Below, piece by piece: positions 47,624 to 56,518 of a DNA stretch of 64,000 nt (the first letter of the stretch is position 1; each line of letters starts with the position of its first letter). Below the pieces are notes generated by a model, which saw nothing but the letters and a program-made list of their open reading frames with translations, had not been told where the DNA came from and searched no databases. The position numbers were made by a program, and so were the translations under genes. This stretch comes from Ruminococcus sp. (lineage in GTDB: Bacteria; Bacillota; Clostridia; Oscillospirales; Ruminococcaceae), in assembly GCA_015066935.1 (NCBI GenBank), contig SVNK01000001.1, positions 260,500 through 324,499 of the forward strand, given 5' to 3'.

Positions 47624-50107
47624 ATGGATATAACTCTTGTTACATCTACGTACAACGATGATGTCCACGGAACCGATAACGATAAAAGAACGGGATGCGG
47701 CATAAGCCTTTTCAAACCCGAAAATATCACAAGATTCCGTCGTGGTGATGTAATGACGGACCTTAAAGAAATTACCTGTGAGAAATGTAAGGCTGCCCTT
47801 GCAAAGAAAATTATCAAATCAGATAAAAAGGAAATGAGCCGCATTATCAAGGAAGAAAAACTGAGAGCAAAAAAAGGTATCGAGGACGAAGGTATTGTCC
47901 CTCTCGGAAATACTACAGCAAGAATTACAGGTCAGCCACGTGCGGCTTCGGAGCCGGTAAGACAGCCGGTTCAGACACCTCCGCCCGTACAGCCTGCGTA
48001 TAATCAGCCTGCATATAATCAGCCGGTGATGAATGCTCCCGAACCCGAAACAGTTCCACAGCCTGCTATTCTTCCGAAGAATATAACAGGTACAAATGTA
48101 CCGATAGACAGCAGTCTTGCTCAGTTTGCAATCAATGTCCCCAAGGAGGAAGACCCCGTTCAGGAGGACGATTTCCTCGCTCAGTTCGCTATCCAGAAGC
48201 CTGAGGAGGAAGAGGAGACGGTCGAGACTGTTGAGAACACTGTTCCCCAGAACGATTTCCTCGCTCAGTTTGCCATTCCGTCACCTGCCGTACAGCAGCT
48301 TGCGGAAGTCTATGCACCTGAGAGTGCCGTTCCCGAAAACAGCGGAATGGACGACATCACCTTCAATGAGCCTGCCCCCGACGTTGACGTTGTTGAGCAG
48401 CAGTACGGTGAAAGCCGCTACCAGAACGACGATTCCATCATTGATATAGAGGAAAACGAGGTTTCGGCTGTTGAACCTGACGATAATCTCGGCACTGAGG
48501 ATGATGACGCCGAAGTTGACCTTACAAGTGTTTCCGAATGGAATATAGTTGCAAATCAGATTTTCGGATTCGAAGGCGCAGAGGAACTCAATCCCGATTC
48601 CGATGCGGAAATGGAGGGAATTCCTGCACCCGTACAGCAGACAGCTCCCGTAATTGAGGACATTCCTGCACCCGTACAGCAGACTGCTCCCGTAATCGAG
48701 GACATTCCTGCACCCGTACAGCAGACAGCTCCCGTAATTGATGATATTGCCGCAGCCGCAGAAGCTGCAGCTTCCTCATTCAACAGATTCACAGCACCTG
48801 TACAGCCTGTCGGTGTACCGGTTTATCCCACACAGCAGACAGCTCCTGTAATCGAGGACATTCCTGCACCCGTACAGCAGACAGTTCCCGTAATCGAGGA
48901 CATTCCTGCACCCGTACAGCAGACAGTTCCCGTAATCGAGGACATTCCTGCACCCGTACAGCAGACAGCTCCCGTAATCGAGGACATTCCTGCACCCGTA
49001 CAGCAGACTGCTCCTGTAATCGAGGACATTCCTGCACCCGTACAGCAGACTGCTCCTGTAATCGAGGACATTTCTGAACCCGTACAGCAGACAGCTCCCG
49101 TAATTGATGATATTGCCGCAGCCGCTGCAGCCGCAGCTGCTTCGTTCAACAGATTTACAGCACCTGTACAGCCTGTCGGTGTACCGGTTTATCCCACAAA
49201 GCAGACTGCTCCCGTAATCGAGGACATTCCTGCACCCGTACAGCAGACTGCTCCCGTAATTGAAGATATTCCTGCACCTGCACCTGTTCCGACCCCTGCA
49301 CCTGTTCCTGCACAGAATGATAACGAAAGAGGGATGAATATGCATATTTACAGCTCAGGAGATATTACAACCGCACCTGCTCAGCCTGCACCGTCAGTTC
49401 AGCAGACAGCACCTGTTCAGCCTGCACCCGCAGTCCAGAAGCCTGCCGCAGTACAGCCGCAGATAGTGAATGTTCCCCAGTTTACGGGAATGGACGCAAA
49501 CGGTCAGCCTGTGTATACATACATTCAGATGCAGATGACAGGCTATGATGCAAGCGGAAAGCCGATTCTTGCACCGCTTCCGGGTCAGCCTGCACCTCAG
49601 CAGATGCCTCAGACGGCAGCTCCTCAGACAGCGGCTCCTCAGACACCAACAGCTGCTTCAACAGGTTATACCGTTCCCACAGCAAATATCTCAAAGATAG
49701 CCGTAAATCAGCATACAAAGCCCACTTCAAGAGCTTTCGTACAGGCAATTGCAAATTCCAAGGGATATGCAAACAAGAATCTTATCGAGACTCAGGGTAT
49801 GCAGGTAAATGCTCCGATGCTCACTTCCATTGAGGACGTTCTTTCACAGATTGATACAGGCTCCGCAGCAAGAGCACAGTCAGGACAGCCTGCTGCTGCT
49901 CCCAAGAAGGCAGCTCCCGTGTACAACGAGTACAAGGCAAATGCACAGCCTGCTTCGAGAATGCCTGCGTCTGCAAGACCTGCACCTCAGCAGCGTCACG
50001 TCGAGGACGATTACCGCTTTATGACAAAGGCTGAAATCAAAGCCAAGAAAAAGCAGGATAAGATTGACGCAAAGTTCAGAAAAGATATGGGCAAGAGAGG
50101 TCTCTGA
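47624..50107 (+). CDS. Repeat-rich, largely disordered protein with N-terminal Cys motif
   Basis: The protein has 827 residues. Residues 1-95 look folded, with a possible metal site (His15, Cys25, Cys52, Cys55) and a Lys-rich helix. Three short motifs follow, each LAQFAI preceded by an acidic residue (about residues 165-230). The middle (bases 48607-49280) is built of 14-residue units of the type APVIEDIPAPVQQT, about 12 copies, broken twice by a unit with an Ala-rich run and FNRFTAPVQPVGVPVYPT. The rest is Pro/Gln/Ala-rich, with a basic C-terminus (KAEIKAKKKQDKIDAKFRK). There is no signal peptide or membrane helix, so it is probably cytoplasmic. Function is unknown; the form suggests a scaffold or linker. 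ATG 47624 has GGAG 6 bases upstream. Confidence 0.8.
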   Translation: MDITLVTSTYNDDVHGTDNDKRTGCGISLFKPENITRFRRGDVMTDLKEITCEKCKAALAKKIIKSDKKEMSRIIKEEKLRAKKGIEDEGIVPLGNTTARITGQPRAASEPVRQPVQTPPPVQPAYNQPAYNQPVMNAPEPETVPQPAILPKNITGTNVPIDSSLAQFAINVPKEEDPVQEDDFLAQFAIQKPEEEEETVETVENTVPQNDFLAQFAIPSPAVQQLAEVYAPESAVPENSGMDDITFNEPAPDVDVVEQQYGESRYQNDDSIIDIEENEVSAVEPDDNLGTEDDDAEVDLTSVSEWNIVANQIFGFEGAEELNPDSDAEMEGIPAPVQQTAPVIEDIPAPVQQTAPVIEDIPAPVQQTAPVIDDIAAAAEAAASSFNRFTAPVQPVGVPVYPTQQTAPVIEDIPAPVQQTVPVIEDIPAPVQQTVPVIEDIPAPVQQTAPVIEDIPAPVQQTAPVIEDIPAPVQQTAPVIEDISEPVQQTAPVIDDIAAAAAAAAASFNRFTAPVQPVGVPVYPTKQTAPVIEDIPAPVQQTAPVIEDIPAPAPVPTPAPVPAQNDNERGMNMHIYSSGDITTAPAQPAPSVQQTAPVQPAPAVQKPAAVQPQIVNVPQFTGMDANGQPVYTYIQMQMTGYDASGKPILAPLPGQPAPQQMPQTAAPQTAAPQTPTAASTGYTVPTANISKIAVNQHTKPTSRAFVQAIANSKGYANKNLIETQGMQVNAPMLTSIEDVLSQIDTGSAARAQSGQPAAAPKKAAPVYNEYKANAQPASRMPASARPAPQQRHVEDDYRFMTKAEIKAKKKQDKIDAKFRKDMGKRGL
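48607..49280 (+). repeat. 42-bp in-frame tandem repeat within the disordered protein
   Basis: About 12 units of roughly 42 bp encode APVIEDIPAPVQQT variants. Two longer units (near 48730-48835 and 49090-49200) are close copies of each other, so the block seems to have grown by duplication at two scales. The number of units may vary between strains. Confidence 0.9.
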
Positions 50108-50126
50108 TTCATAAAAACAAAAAACG

Positions 50127-50155
50127 GCACCGTGCAGAAATGTACGGTGCTGCTT
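50127..50155 (+). terminator. Hairpin between the repeat-rich and TPR-like genes
   Basis: A GCACCGT / ACGGTGC stem (50127-50133 with 50144-50150) is followed by a weak T-tract. It may be an attenuating or processing hairpin rather than a full stop. Confidence 0.5.
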
Positions 50156-50183
50156 CAAAATAAACAGAAATGAGGAAAACATA

Positions 50184-51272
50184 ATGACATACAATGAAAT
50201 ACTTGACGAGCTCAGAGCTAAGCTCGGAGATTCTGCCGAAGAAAACAATAAGATTCTCCGTGAGGAGGCTGTACGCTACGCAGAGGAAGGCAACCTCGAC
50301 GGCGTTAAGGCTACAGGTGAGCTTATGCTTGAAAATATGACTCCCGAACAAAAAGCCGAAGTTGAACGTCTTACCCATGTTGACGGCGTAAGACTCGATG
50401 AGCTTAACAACAAGATAAACAAGATGCTGAACGAAAAGAAAGTTCTTGAAGCAAAGCCTCTCGCTGAGAGACTCTACAAGAAGATTATCGTCGATTTCAA
50501 GGAGACTGAAAAGGAAAAGTATGTATCGCTCAGAAATCCCTTCGAGGACAACCTCTGTCAGCTCTACTATAAGTACGACAAGACACTTACACGTACTCCC
50601 TTCGATTTTGCTGCATATATCACAACGTATGCGTACATTCTTACTGAGACAGGTTCTCCGCTTGACGCAATTCCCGTGCTTGAAAAGGCGATTGACTACA
50701 ATCCCGTGGACTGCGGTCCGAGATTTGAGCTTGCCGAGGTTTTCAAGCTTCTCGGAAACCGTAAGAGACTCCTTGAGGTGACAAGGGAGACTCTGAAGAT
50801 ATGTTCATCACCTGCCGCTATCGCACGCTGCTATGCAAACGTGGGATACGCTCTTGTCGATGCCGGCGAGTATGAGGACGCTATAACATTCTATACCGCA
50901 AGTGTAATGTTCTATCCGAACCCTGCTATTCCTCAGGAAATCCGTCATGCTTCGGAACTCTGGGGCAAGCCTGCTGTTCGTCCGAGTCACGAGAAAATCG
51001 TTGAGACTATGAAAAAGTGGGACATTGAATTCGGTCCGAATCAGGACGTTATTTCCGTTTCGGCACAGCTTGCGGCTGACTGCCTCAGCAAAAACGACAT
51101 CCAGAACGCTGTTCAGGCTATGAAGATTACATACAACCTCACTCTCGACGAGGAAATCAAGAACCTCATCCTCAAGTACGACCCTAATGCACAGAGAATA
51201 ATCCCCAAAACAAATGCCGATATAGACGCTGTTACGGGAAGAAATTCCAAGGCTCCCGAAAATAACAATTGA
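50184..51272 (+). CDS. TPR-like helical repeat protein, unknown
   Basis: The protein has 362 residues, acidic, soluble and almost entirely helical. Paired helices such as GSPLDAIPVLEKAIDYNPVD and AIARCYANVGYALVDAGEYEDAITFYTAS match tetratricopeptide repeats. No catalytic motif is visible, so a protein-binding role is inferred. It starts 77 bases after the repeat-rich gene, with AATGAGGAAAAC upstream as a modest ribosome site. The neighbour is a likely partner. Confidence 0.75.
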   Translation: MTYNEILDELRAKLGDSAEENNKILREEAVRYAEEGNLDGVKATGELMLENMTPEQKAEVERLTHVDGVRLDELNNKINKMLNEKKVLEAKPLAERLYKKIIVDFKETEKEKYVSLRNPFEDNLCQLYYKYDKTLTRTPFDFAAYITTYAYILTETGSPLDAIPVLEKAIDYNPVDCGPRFELAEVFKLLGNRKRLLEVTRETLKICSSPAAIARCYANVGYALVDAGEYEDAITFYTASVMFYPNPAIPQEIRHASELWGKPAVRPSHEKIVETMKKWDIEFGPNQDVISVSAQLAADCLSKNDIQNAVQAMKITYNLTLDEEIKNLILKYDPNAQRIIPKTNADIDAVTGRNSKAPENNN

Positions 51273-51281
51273 TTTTTAAAG

Positions 51282-51314
51282 ACGCCGTTCCGCAAAAATG
51301 GGACGGCGTTTTGA
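51282..51314 (+). terminator. Terminator after the TPR-like gene
   Basis: A stem ACGCCGT (51282-51288) / ACGGCGT (51303-51309), extended by TCC/GGG pairs inside, is followed by TTTTGATT. Confidence 0.8.
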
Positions 51315-51335
51315 TTATAATTCATGCATTGATGT

Positions 51336-51469
51336 CCTGCTCATTTTGCCCTATAGGGCAAAACAAAGTGCAAGAAAAATTATCAATTCCTTTATTTTTT
51401 CTTGCACTTTGTCAACTTAAAATTGGCTTTAAAAAGCTATATTAAGCCAATTTTAAGTTGATGAGCAGG
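51336..51469. repeat. Three-hairpin (cloverleaf-like) intergenic element
   Basis: The outer stem CCTGCTCAT / ATGAGCAGG (51336-51344 with 51461-51469) encloses three perfect hairpins: a 20-base palindrome TTTTGCCC-TATA-GGGCAAAA (51344-51363), a 16-bp stem (51364-51379 with 51396-51411) and a 17-bp stem (51413-51429 with 51444-51460). Almost every base is paired. The plan is the same as that of E1-E5 and the element at 29614-29736, without sequence identity. Confidence 0.88.
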
Positions 51470-51625
51470 CATTAATTCGTAATGCGTAATTGTATAATCG
51501 GGACGTCGGACATTTGCAGGGGACGGTGTACCCCAAGGGCACTTCCGTTGGGCGTCCTCGACGTCCCACAAAATATATGTGCGGTGCGGGCGAACGCAGT
51601 TCGCCCCTACAGGGTGATGTGTCCG
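51470..51625. repeat. Short palindromic intergenic repeats upstream of nadB
   Basis: This contains the AT-rich unit in reverse (TAATGCGTAATTGTATAATC at 51479-51498), GGGACGTC... with ...GACGTCCC enclosing about 60 bases (51499-51565), and GGGCGAAC-gca-GTTCGCCC at about 51588. These units match the arrays at 2740-4086. No gene is visible. Confidence 0.7.
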
Positions 51626-51671
51626 TAATTCTGTAAAACATTCACCGCAAATGGCAAATTTGAAAAAAATA

Positions 51672-51700
51672 GTGACAATCCTGCATTTATGTGGTATAAT
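51672..51700 (+). promoter_or_regulatory. Promoter of nadBC
   Basis: GTGACA (51672-51677) and TATAAT (51695-51700) are separated by 17 bases. The longer nadB frame would begin at 51689, inside this promoter, which supports the start at 51734. Confidence 0.75.
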
Positions 51701-51733
51701 ATAATTATCTATATTATAAAGGACGTGTTGAAT

Positions 51734-53191
51734 ATGTCTCGAAATTATGATGTCATTATTGCAGGCTGCGGAGCCGCAGGTCTTTATGCAGCCATTAATC
51801 TTCCGAGCAGTCTCAGAGTGCTTATTCTCTGTAAAAAGGAGCTGAGTCTGTGCAATTCATCCCTTGCACAGGGCGGTATTGCCGGAGTGTATAACTCTCC
51901 CACGGACAATATACAGTACCACCAGAATGATACCCTCATCGCAGGAAGTTTCAAGAACAATGTCAGTGCGGTTCAGATTCTTGTGAGCGAGGCTGCACAG
52001 GATATTGAACGTATTATAGAACTTGGCGTGGATTTCGACAAGAACCCTGACGGCGAATACCACCGTACCCTCGAAGGCGGTCACAGTCACCACCGTATTT
52101 TCCACCACGCCGACGCTACAGGCAGGGAAATTACATCAAAGCTTCTTGAAACAGTCCGGAAGCTCGAAAATGTTGAAATCCTTGAAAATACAATCATGTG
52201 CGACGTGAAAAAGACGGAAACAGGCTATTCGGCGTTCCTGAAAATGTCTGACGGCGGCTATGAGACCTGCAACTGTCACTTCATGATTCTTGCAACGGGC
52301 GGTATCGGACGTGTCTACAAGTTCACTACGAATTCGGCAATCGCAACAGGCGACGGAATCACTTTTGCATATGAAATGGGTGCGAAAATCAAGAACCTCA
52401 GCTATGTTCAGTTCCATCCGACAGCCTTCAATAACCGTACAACACGTGAGTGCTTCCTCATTTCGGAGGCTGTAAGAGGAGAGGGTGCACATCTTCTCAA
52501 CTGCCACAAGGAACGCTTTATGCACAACTACGATAAGCGTCTTGAGCTTGCTCCGAGAGACGTTGTTTCGCATGCAATTGTCCACGAGTCACGCAAGCAG
52601 AATTCCACCGACTTCTATCTCGATATAAGCTACAAGGACGGCGATTTCCTCAGAAAACGCTTCCCGATGATTTACAATAATCTCCTCGAACAGGGCTTTG
52701 ACCTCACTAAGGAGCCTGTTCCGATTTACCCCTGTCAGCACTACCTCATGGGCGGTATCGACGTTGACAGCAACTCCGAGACAACTCTCCCGAACCTTTA
52801 TGCCTGCGGAGAATGTTCTCACACGGGAGTACACGGAAGCAACCGTCTTGCAAGCAATTCGCTCCTTGAGGCACTCGTATTCTCACGTCGTGCGGCAGAG
52901 AATATCGCTTCAAAGCTCGACAGCGTTTCCGATACGTTTGCAGAGGCAGAGTTCGACCCGCATACGGAAAATCCCCACATCCCCAAGGGTTACCGTACTG
53001 CTACAAGAAATATCATGCAGGAGGCATGCTTTGTAATGCCTGATAAGGCTGCCGCAGCAGAGGGACTCGAAAGAGTAAAGAAAATGCGTGAGGACCTCAT
53101 CAGCGGAAATTACTACGTTGACGCCGATTACGTACTTGCAAAGTCAATCGTGACAATTGCGTATATCATCCTCGGCGAGATTCTTCAATAA
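51734..53191 (+). CDS. nadB: L-aspartate oxidase
   Basis: This 485-residue flavoenzyme oxidises aspartate to iminoaspartate, the first step of de novo NAD synthesis. FAD binding is shown by YDVIIAGCGAAGLYAA at the N-terminus, and further family motifs are SLAQGGIAG, EGGHSHHRIFHHADATGREI and HGSNRLASNSLLEALVF. It belongs to the succinate dehydrogenase/fumarate reductase flavoprotein superfamily. It is slightly short compared with the ~530-residue E. coli protein. nadA, the usual partner, is not adjacent. Confidence 0.95.
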   Translation: MSRNYDVIIAGCGAAGLYAAINLPSSLRVLILCKKELSLCNSSLAQGGIAGVYNSPTDNIQYHQNDTLIAGSFKNNVSAVQILVSEAAQDIERIIELGVDFDKNPDGEYHRTLEGGHSHHRIFHHADATGREITSKLLETVRKLENVEILENTIMCDVKKTETGYSAFLKMSDGGYETCNCHFMILATGGIGRVYKFTTNSAIATGDGITFAYEMGAKIKNLSYVQFHPTAFNNRTTRECFLISEAVRGEGAHLLNCHKERFMHNYDKRLELAPRDVVSHAIVHESRKQNSTDFYLDISYKDGDFLRKRFPMIYNNLLEQGFDLTKEPVPIYPCQHYLMGGIDVDSNSETTLPNLYACGECSHTGVHGSNRLASNSLLEALVFSRRAAENIASKLDSVSDTFAEAEFDPHTENPHIPKGYRTATRNIMQEACFVMPDKAAAAEGLERVKKMREDLISGNYYVDADYVLAKSIVTIAYIILGEILQ

Positions 53192-53211
53192 ATTACGAAA
53201 GGAAGATTATT

Positions 53212-54057
53212 ATGAAGCTTCTTCAGTGCTATATTGACAATATCATTACTACTGCCCTCATGGAGGACATCAATTATACCGACGCCGCTGCCGATAACCT
53301 CATCCCCGAGGATCACCGCAGCAGTGCGTATTACGTCGCAAAGGACACGGGAGTTGTCTGCGGAATCGAAATCGCAAAGCGTGTTTTCGAGCTTGCAGGC
53401 GGCGATGTGGATTTCAGGATTCTCCTCAGCGACGGCGCAAAGGTTCAGAAAGGCGACATTATTGCCGAACTGGAGGGAAGTACGCTTACTCTGCTCAAGG
53501 GCGAGAGAACGGCTCTGAATATTCTCCAGCATATGTCGGGAATTGCTACGGCGACCAATAAGTGTGTGGAGCTTGTAAAGGGGACGAAGGCTTCCGTTAC
53601 CGATACGAGAAAGACCCTCCCCGGACTTCGTGCGCTCCAGAAATACGCCGTAACTGTCGGCGGAGGCAAGAATCACCGCTTCAATCTTTCCGACGCCGCT
53701 ATGCTCAAGGACAACCATATCGACGCTTACGGCGGAATTACTGCGGCTGTATCGGCTCTCAGGGAGAAAATCGGTCATACCGTGAAGATTGAGGTTGAGG
53801 TACGTACACTCGACGAGCTGAAAGAAGCTCTTGAAAACAATGTCGAAATCATTATGCTCGACAACATGAGCTGCGAGGAAATGGCTGAGGCTGTGAAAAT
53901 CACCGACGGCAATGCACTTCTCGAAGCTTCGGGAAATGTCACGGCTGAGAATATCCACGCAATTGCCGAAACAGGCGTTGACATCATATCCCTCGGAGCT
54001 TTGACTCACTCCGTAAAATGCTTCGACGTCTCAATGAAGATAAGGAGCAGTAAATGA
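53212..54057 (+). CDS. nadC: Nicotinate-nucleotide pyrophosphorylase (carboxylating)
   Basis: This 281-residue quinolinate phosphoribosyltransferase makes nicotinate mononucleotide from quinolinate and PRPP. The family motifs are present: GERTALNILQHMSGIAT, DTRKTLPGLRALQKYAVTVGGG with N/HR following, DNHIDAYGG, EVEVRTLDEL and MLDNMS. It starts 20 bases after nadB. Its stop overlaps the next start by 4 bases (ATGA). Confidence 0.96.
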   Translation: MKLLQCYIDNIITTALMEDINYTDAAADNLIPEDHRSSAYYVAKDTGVVCGIEIAKRVFELAGGDVDFRILLSDGAKVQKGDIIAELEGSTLTLLKGERTALNILQHMSGIATATNKCVELVKGTKASVTDTRKTLPGLRALQKYAVTVGGGKNHRFNLSDAAMLKDNHIDAYGGITAAVSALREKIGHTVKIEVEVRTLDELKEALENNVEIIMLDNMSCEEMAEAVKITDGNALLEASGNVTAENIHAIAETGVDIISLGALTHSVKCFDVSMKIRSSK

Positions 54058-54659
54058 AACTTGACAGTAAAAAGATAAAATACATTATTTCTGCAATTGT
54101 GTTTATAATTGCGATAATCGGTGCGATTACAGGTAAAGACCTCCTTTCGGGAAGCAACAACGACAACGACGACAATAATAAGTCAACTGCCACTGCTGTC
54201 GTTACACAGGCTGAAACCGAGAAGTCCACCACCTCCGCAAAGACTTCCTCAAAGGTGACAACCTCCGCTGAAAAGTCTGCTGCCAAGGTCACGACCTCCG
54301 CAAAAACCACAACTGCCGAAAAAACAACTTCAGCCAAGGTCACAACAACGGCAAAGCCTACGGAGGCTCCCGCAGCGCAGGAGTACCATTTCCGCAGAAA
54401 ATCCGACCTGACGTCTCATTTCGATAAGCACGGAAAAGAGTTCAGGGGCGATTTCAATTACAAGACAGCAGCGGATTACGAAAAGGGAGCAAGCGACGTT
54501 ATAAATAACCCCGACGCTCTCTATAAAACCGAAAAAGAGGACGGCGACCACGTTTACTATATCGAGGAAACAAACGAATTTGTCGTGCTTTCAAGAGACG
54601 GCTATATCCGTACCTATTTCCGTCCGACCAGAGGAATAGACTACTTCCACGACCAGTAA
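54054..54659 (+). CDS. Membrane-anchored protein with Thr-rich linker and nuclease-like C-terminal domain
   Basis: The protein has 201 residues: one N-terminal helix (about 9-27), a Thr/Ser/Lys-rich linker (about 44-105) and a C-terminal domain (about 110-201). The domain has HFDKHGKEF (122-130), a central GDHVYYIEETNEFVVLS and a terminal GYIRTYFRP. This H-x-x-K-H-G ... F-V-V ... G-x-I-x-T-x-F-x-P layout resembles the Barnase-EndoU-ColicinD-RelE (BECR) group of RNase toxin domains. That assignment is from pattern memory. It should face outside the cell. No adjacent immunity gene is seen; it is translationally coupled to nadC and followed by uvrC. Confidence 0.65.
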   Translation: MKLDSKKIKYIISAIVFIIAIIGAITGKDLLSGSNNDNDDNNKSTATAVVTQAETEKSTTSAKTSSKVTTSAEKSAAKVTTSAKTTTAEKTTSAKVTTTAKPTEAPAAQEYHFRRKSDLTSHFDKHGKEFRGDFNYKTAADYEKGASDVINNPDALYKTEKEDGDHVYYIEETNEFVVLSRDGYIRTYFRPTRGIDYFHDQ

Positions 54660-54681
54660 TCCGGACGCCGAAAGGATTTAT

Positions 54682-56508
54682 ATGAACCGCAGATTACCGT
54701 ATTTACGTGAAAAAACAGCAATGCTCACCTCCTCACCCGGAGTCTATATCATGCGTAATCATGAGAACGCCATAATATATATCGGTAAGGCAAAGAATCT
54801 GCGAAACCGTGTGAGCAGCTATTTCCGTGAAAATCCCGACCATACCCCCAAAGTTGCGGCAATGGTCTCAAACGTCCACGATTACGATTTTATCGTCACT
54901 GACAGCGAATATGAAGCACTTCTGCTGGAGTGCAGTCTCATAAAGCAGCATAAGCCCAAGTATAATATTCTGCTAAAGGACGACAAGGGCTACCACTACA
55001 TCCGTATCTCCGACGGCGAATTTCCTCGCATTACGGCAGAGAAAAATACGCTGAAGGACGGAAAATACCTCGGTCCGTATACAAGCGGATTCATCGCAAA
55101 GGAAGCCGTAAACGAGGCAAACCGTGTGTTCATGCTTCCGACCTGCAACAGGAAATTTCCGCAGGATATGGGCAAAAGCCGTCCCTGTCTGAACTTCCAC
55201 ATCAAGAACTGCATGGGAGTCTGCCGAGGAAAAATCAGTGGCGAGGACTACCGCAGAACCGTTGAGCAGGCAGTCGATTTCATCAGAAACGGCAGTGCGC
55301 AGTCGGTTGAACGCATGGAAGCCGAAATGAACGACGCCGCCGAAAACCTCGATTTCGAAAAGGCAGCTATGCTCCGTGACCGCATAAATGCCGTCAGAAA
55401 GGCTGCCGAGAAGCAGAAAATCATCAACAGCAGCGTTGAATCGGCAGACGTAATTGCGTCGGCTGAGTTCTATGAGGGAGTATATATATCCGTGCTGATG
55501 TACCGTGGGAACCGTCTGTACGACAAGGCTGTGTTTACTTTCGGGCAGGCTGAAAAGGGCGAGGACATCCTCGGAGACTTTCTGGGACAGTTCTACCACG
55601 GCAGAAGTGATATTCCGAAAACGGTAGTCATCGACAGTCTGCCGCAGGAAGCCGGGCTTATAGAGGAGCTTCTTTCGTCTCAGGCAGGACGGAAAGTGAA
55701 GCTCCATGTGCCGCAGAAGGGCGTTCAGCTCGAACTGCTCAGACTTGCAAAAAATAACAGCGCAGAGTACGCCGCACTCGAAAACAACAGGACGGGAAAA
55801 GAAGTAATCGCACTCGAAAAGCTCGGTCAGAGTCTCGGACTTGCAAAGCCTCCACGTTATATAGAGGCTTACGATATATCGAATCTGTCGTCTGAATCAA
55901 TGGTTGCGGGGATGGTCGTCTTTGAGGACGGCAGACCCCTTAAAAAGGCTTACAAGCGTTTTACCGTGAAGGAACAGGAACTCCAGAATGACTACGGCAG
56001 TATGCGTGAGGTGCTGAAAAGACGTCTTATGCACATCGTTGAACAGGAGGGAGATGAGTTCTTCCGCAGAAAGCCCGATCTGATTCTCCTTGACGGCGGA
56101 AAGGGTCACGTGAATGCCGTTGAACCGCTTATGCGTGAGCTTGGACTTGATATACCGCTTTTCGGAATGGTCAAGGACAACAGACACCGTACCCGTGCAA
56201 TAGCGTCGGGAGGGCGTGAGATACAGATCAACAGCATGAGATCGGTTTTCGACCTCATCACCCGCATACAGGACGAGGTTCACCGCTATTCGGTGAGCTT
56301 CATGCACAAAAAACATAAGAAAAAAACCTACAGCTCGGAGCTTCTCTCGGTAAAGGGCATCGGAGAGAAAAAAGCTGCAAAGCTTATGATGCAATTCAGG
56401 ACACGTGAAAACCTGAAAAAAGCCTCCGCCGAGGAGCTTGCAAAAACGGCAGGCGTAAGCATCGAAATTGCAAGGGAGCTTCGTGAGGTTATCAATACGC
56501 TGAAATAG
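54682..56508 (+). CDS. uvrC: Excinuclease ABC subunit C
   Basis: This 608-residue nuclease makes both incisions in nucleotide excision repair. Order: GIY-YIG domain (PGVYIMRNHENAIIYIGKAKN), a Cys-containing region, the UVR/UvrB-binding helix pair (LDFEKAAMLRDRINAVR), the RNase H-like C-terminal endonuclease with YDISNLSSESMVAGMVVFEDG and LILLDGGKGHVN, and a helix-hairpin-helix pair (SVKGIGEKKAAKLM). Length is normal. It starts 22 bases after the preceding gene. Confidence 0.97.
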   Translation: MNRRLPYLREKTAMLTSSPGVYIMRNHENAIIYIGKAKNLRNRVSSYFRENPDHTPKVAAMVSNVHDYDFIVTDSEYEALLLECSLIKQHKPKYNILLKDDKGYHYIRISDGEFPRITAEKNTLKDGKYLGPYTSGFIAKEAVNEANRVFMLPTCNRKFPQDMGKSRPCLNFHIKNCMGVCRGKISGEDYRRTVEQAVDFIRNGSAQSVERMEAEMNDAAENLDFEKAAMLRDRINAVRKAAEKQKIINSSVESADVIASAEFYEGVYISVLMYRGNRLYDKAVFTFGQAEKGEDILGDFLGQFYHGRSDIPKTVVIDSLPQEAGLIEELLSSQAGRKVKLHVPQKGVQLELLRLAKNNSAEYAALENNRTGKEVIALEKLGQSLGLAKPPRYIEAYDISNLSSESMVAGMVVFEDGRPLKKAYKRFTVKEQELQNDYGSMREVLKRRLMHIVEQEGDEFFRRKPDLILLDGGKGHVNAVEPLMRELGLDIPLFGMVKDNRHRTRAIASGGREIQINSMRSVFDLITRIQDEVHRYSVSFMHKKHKKKTYSSELLSVKGIGEKKAAKLMMQFRTRENLKKASAEELAKTAGVSIEIARELREVINTLK

Positions 56509-56518
56509 GAGGAAGTTT

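Noticed and set aside
48621-49280. Regularly spaced 42-bp repeats, considered as a CRISPR array
   Set aside because: The repeats are contiguous, lack unique spacers, keep one reading frame in a long protein and have no cas genes nearby.
48588-49345. Long minus-strand frames (63-189 codons) rich in Cys/Arg across the 42-bp repeats
   Set aside because: They are antisense shadows of the in-frame repeats of the plus-strand protein and have no ribosome sites.
52136-52585. 149-codon minus-strand frame inside nadB
   Set aside because: It is antisense to a well-conserved enzyme with intact motifs; no ribosome site or family match.
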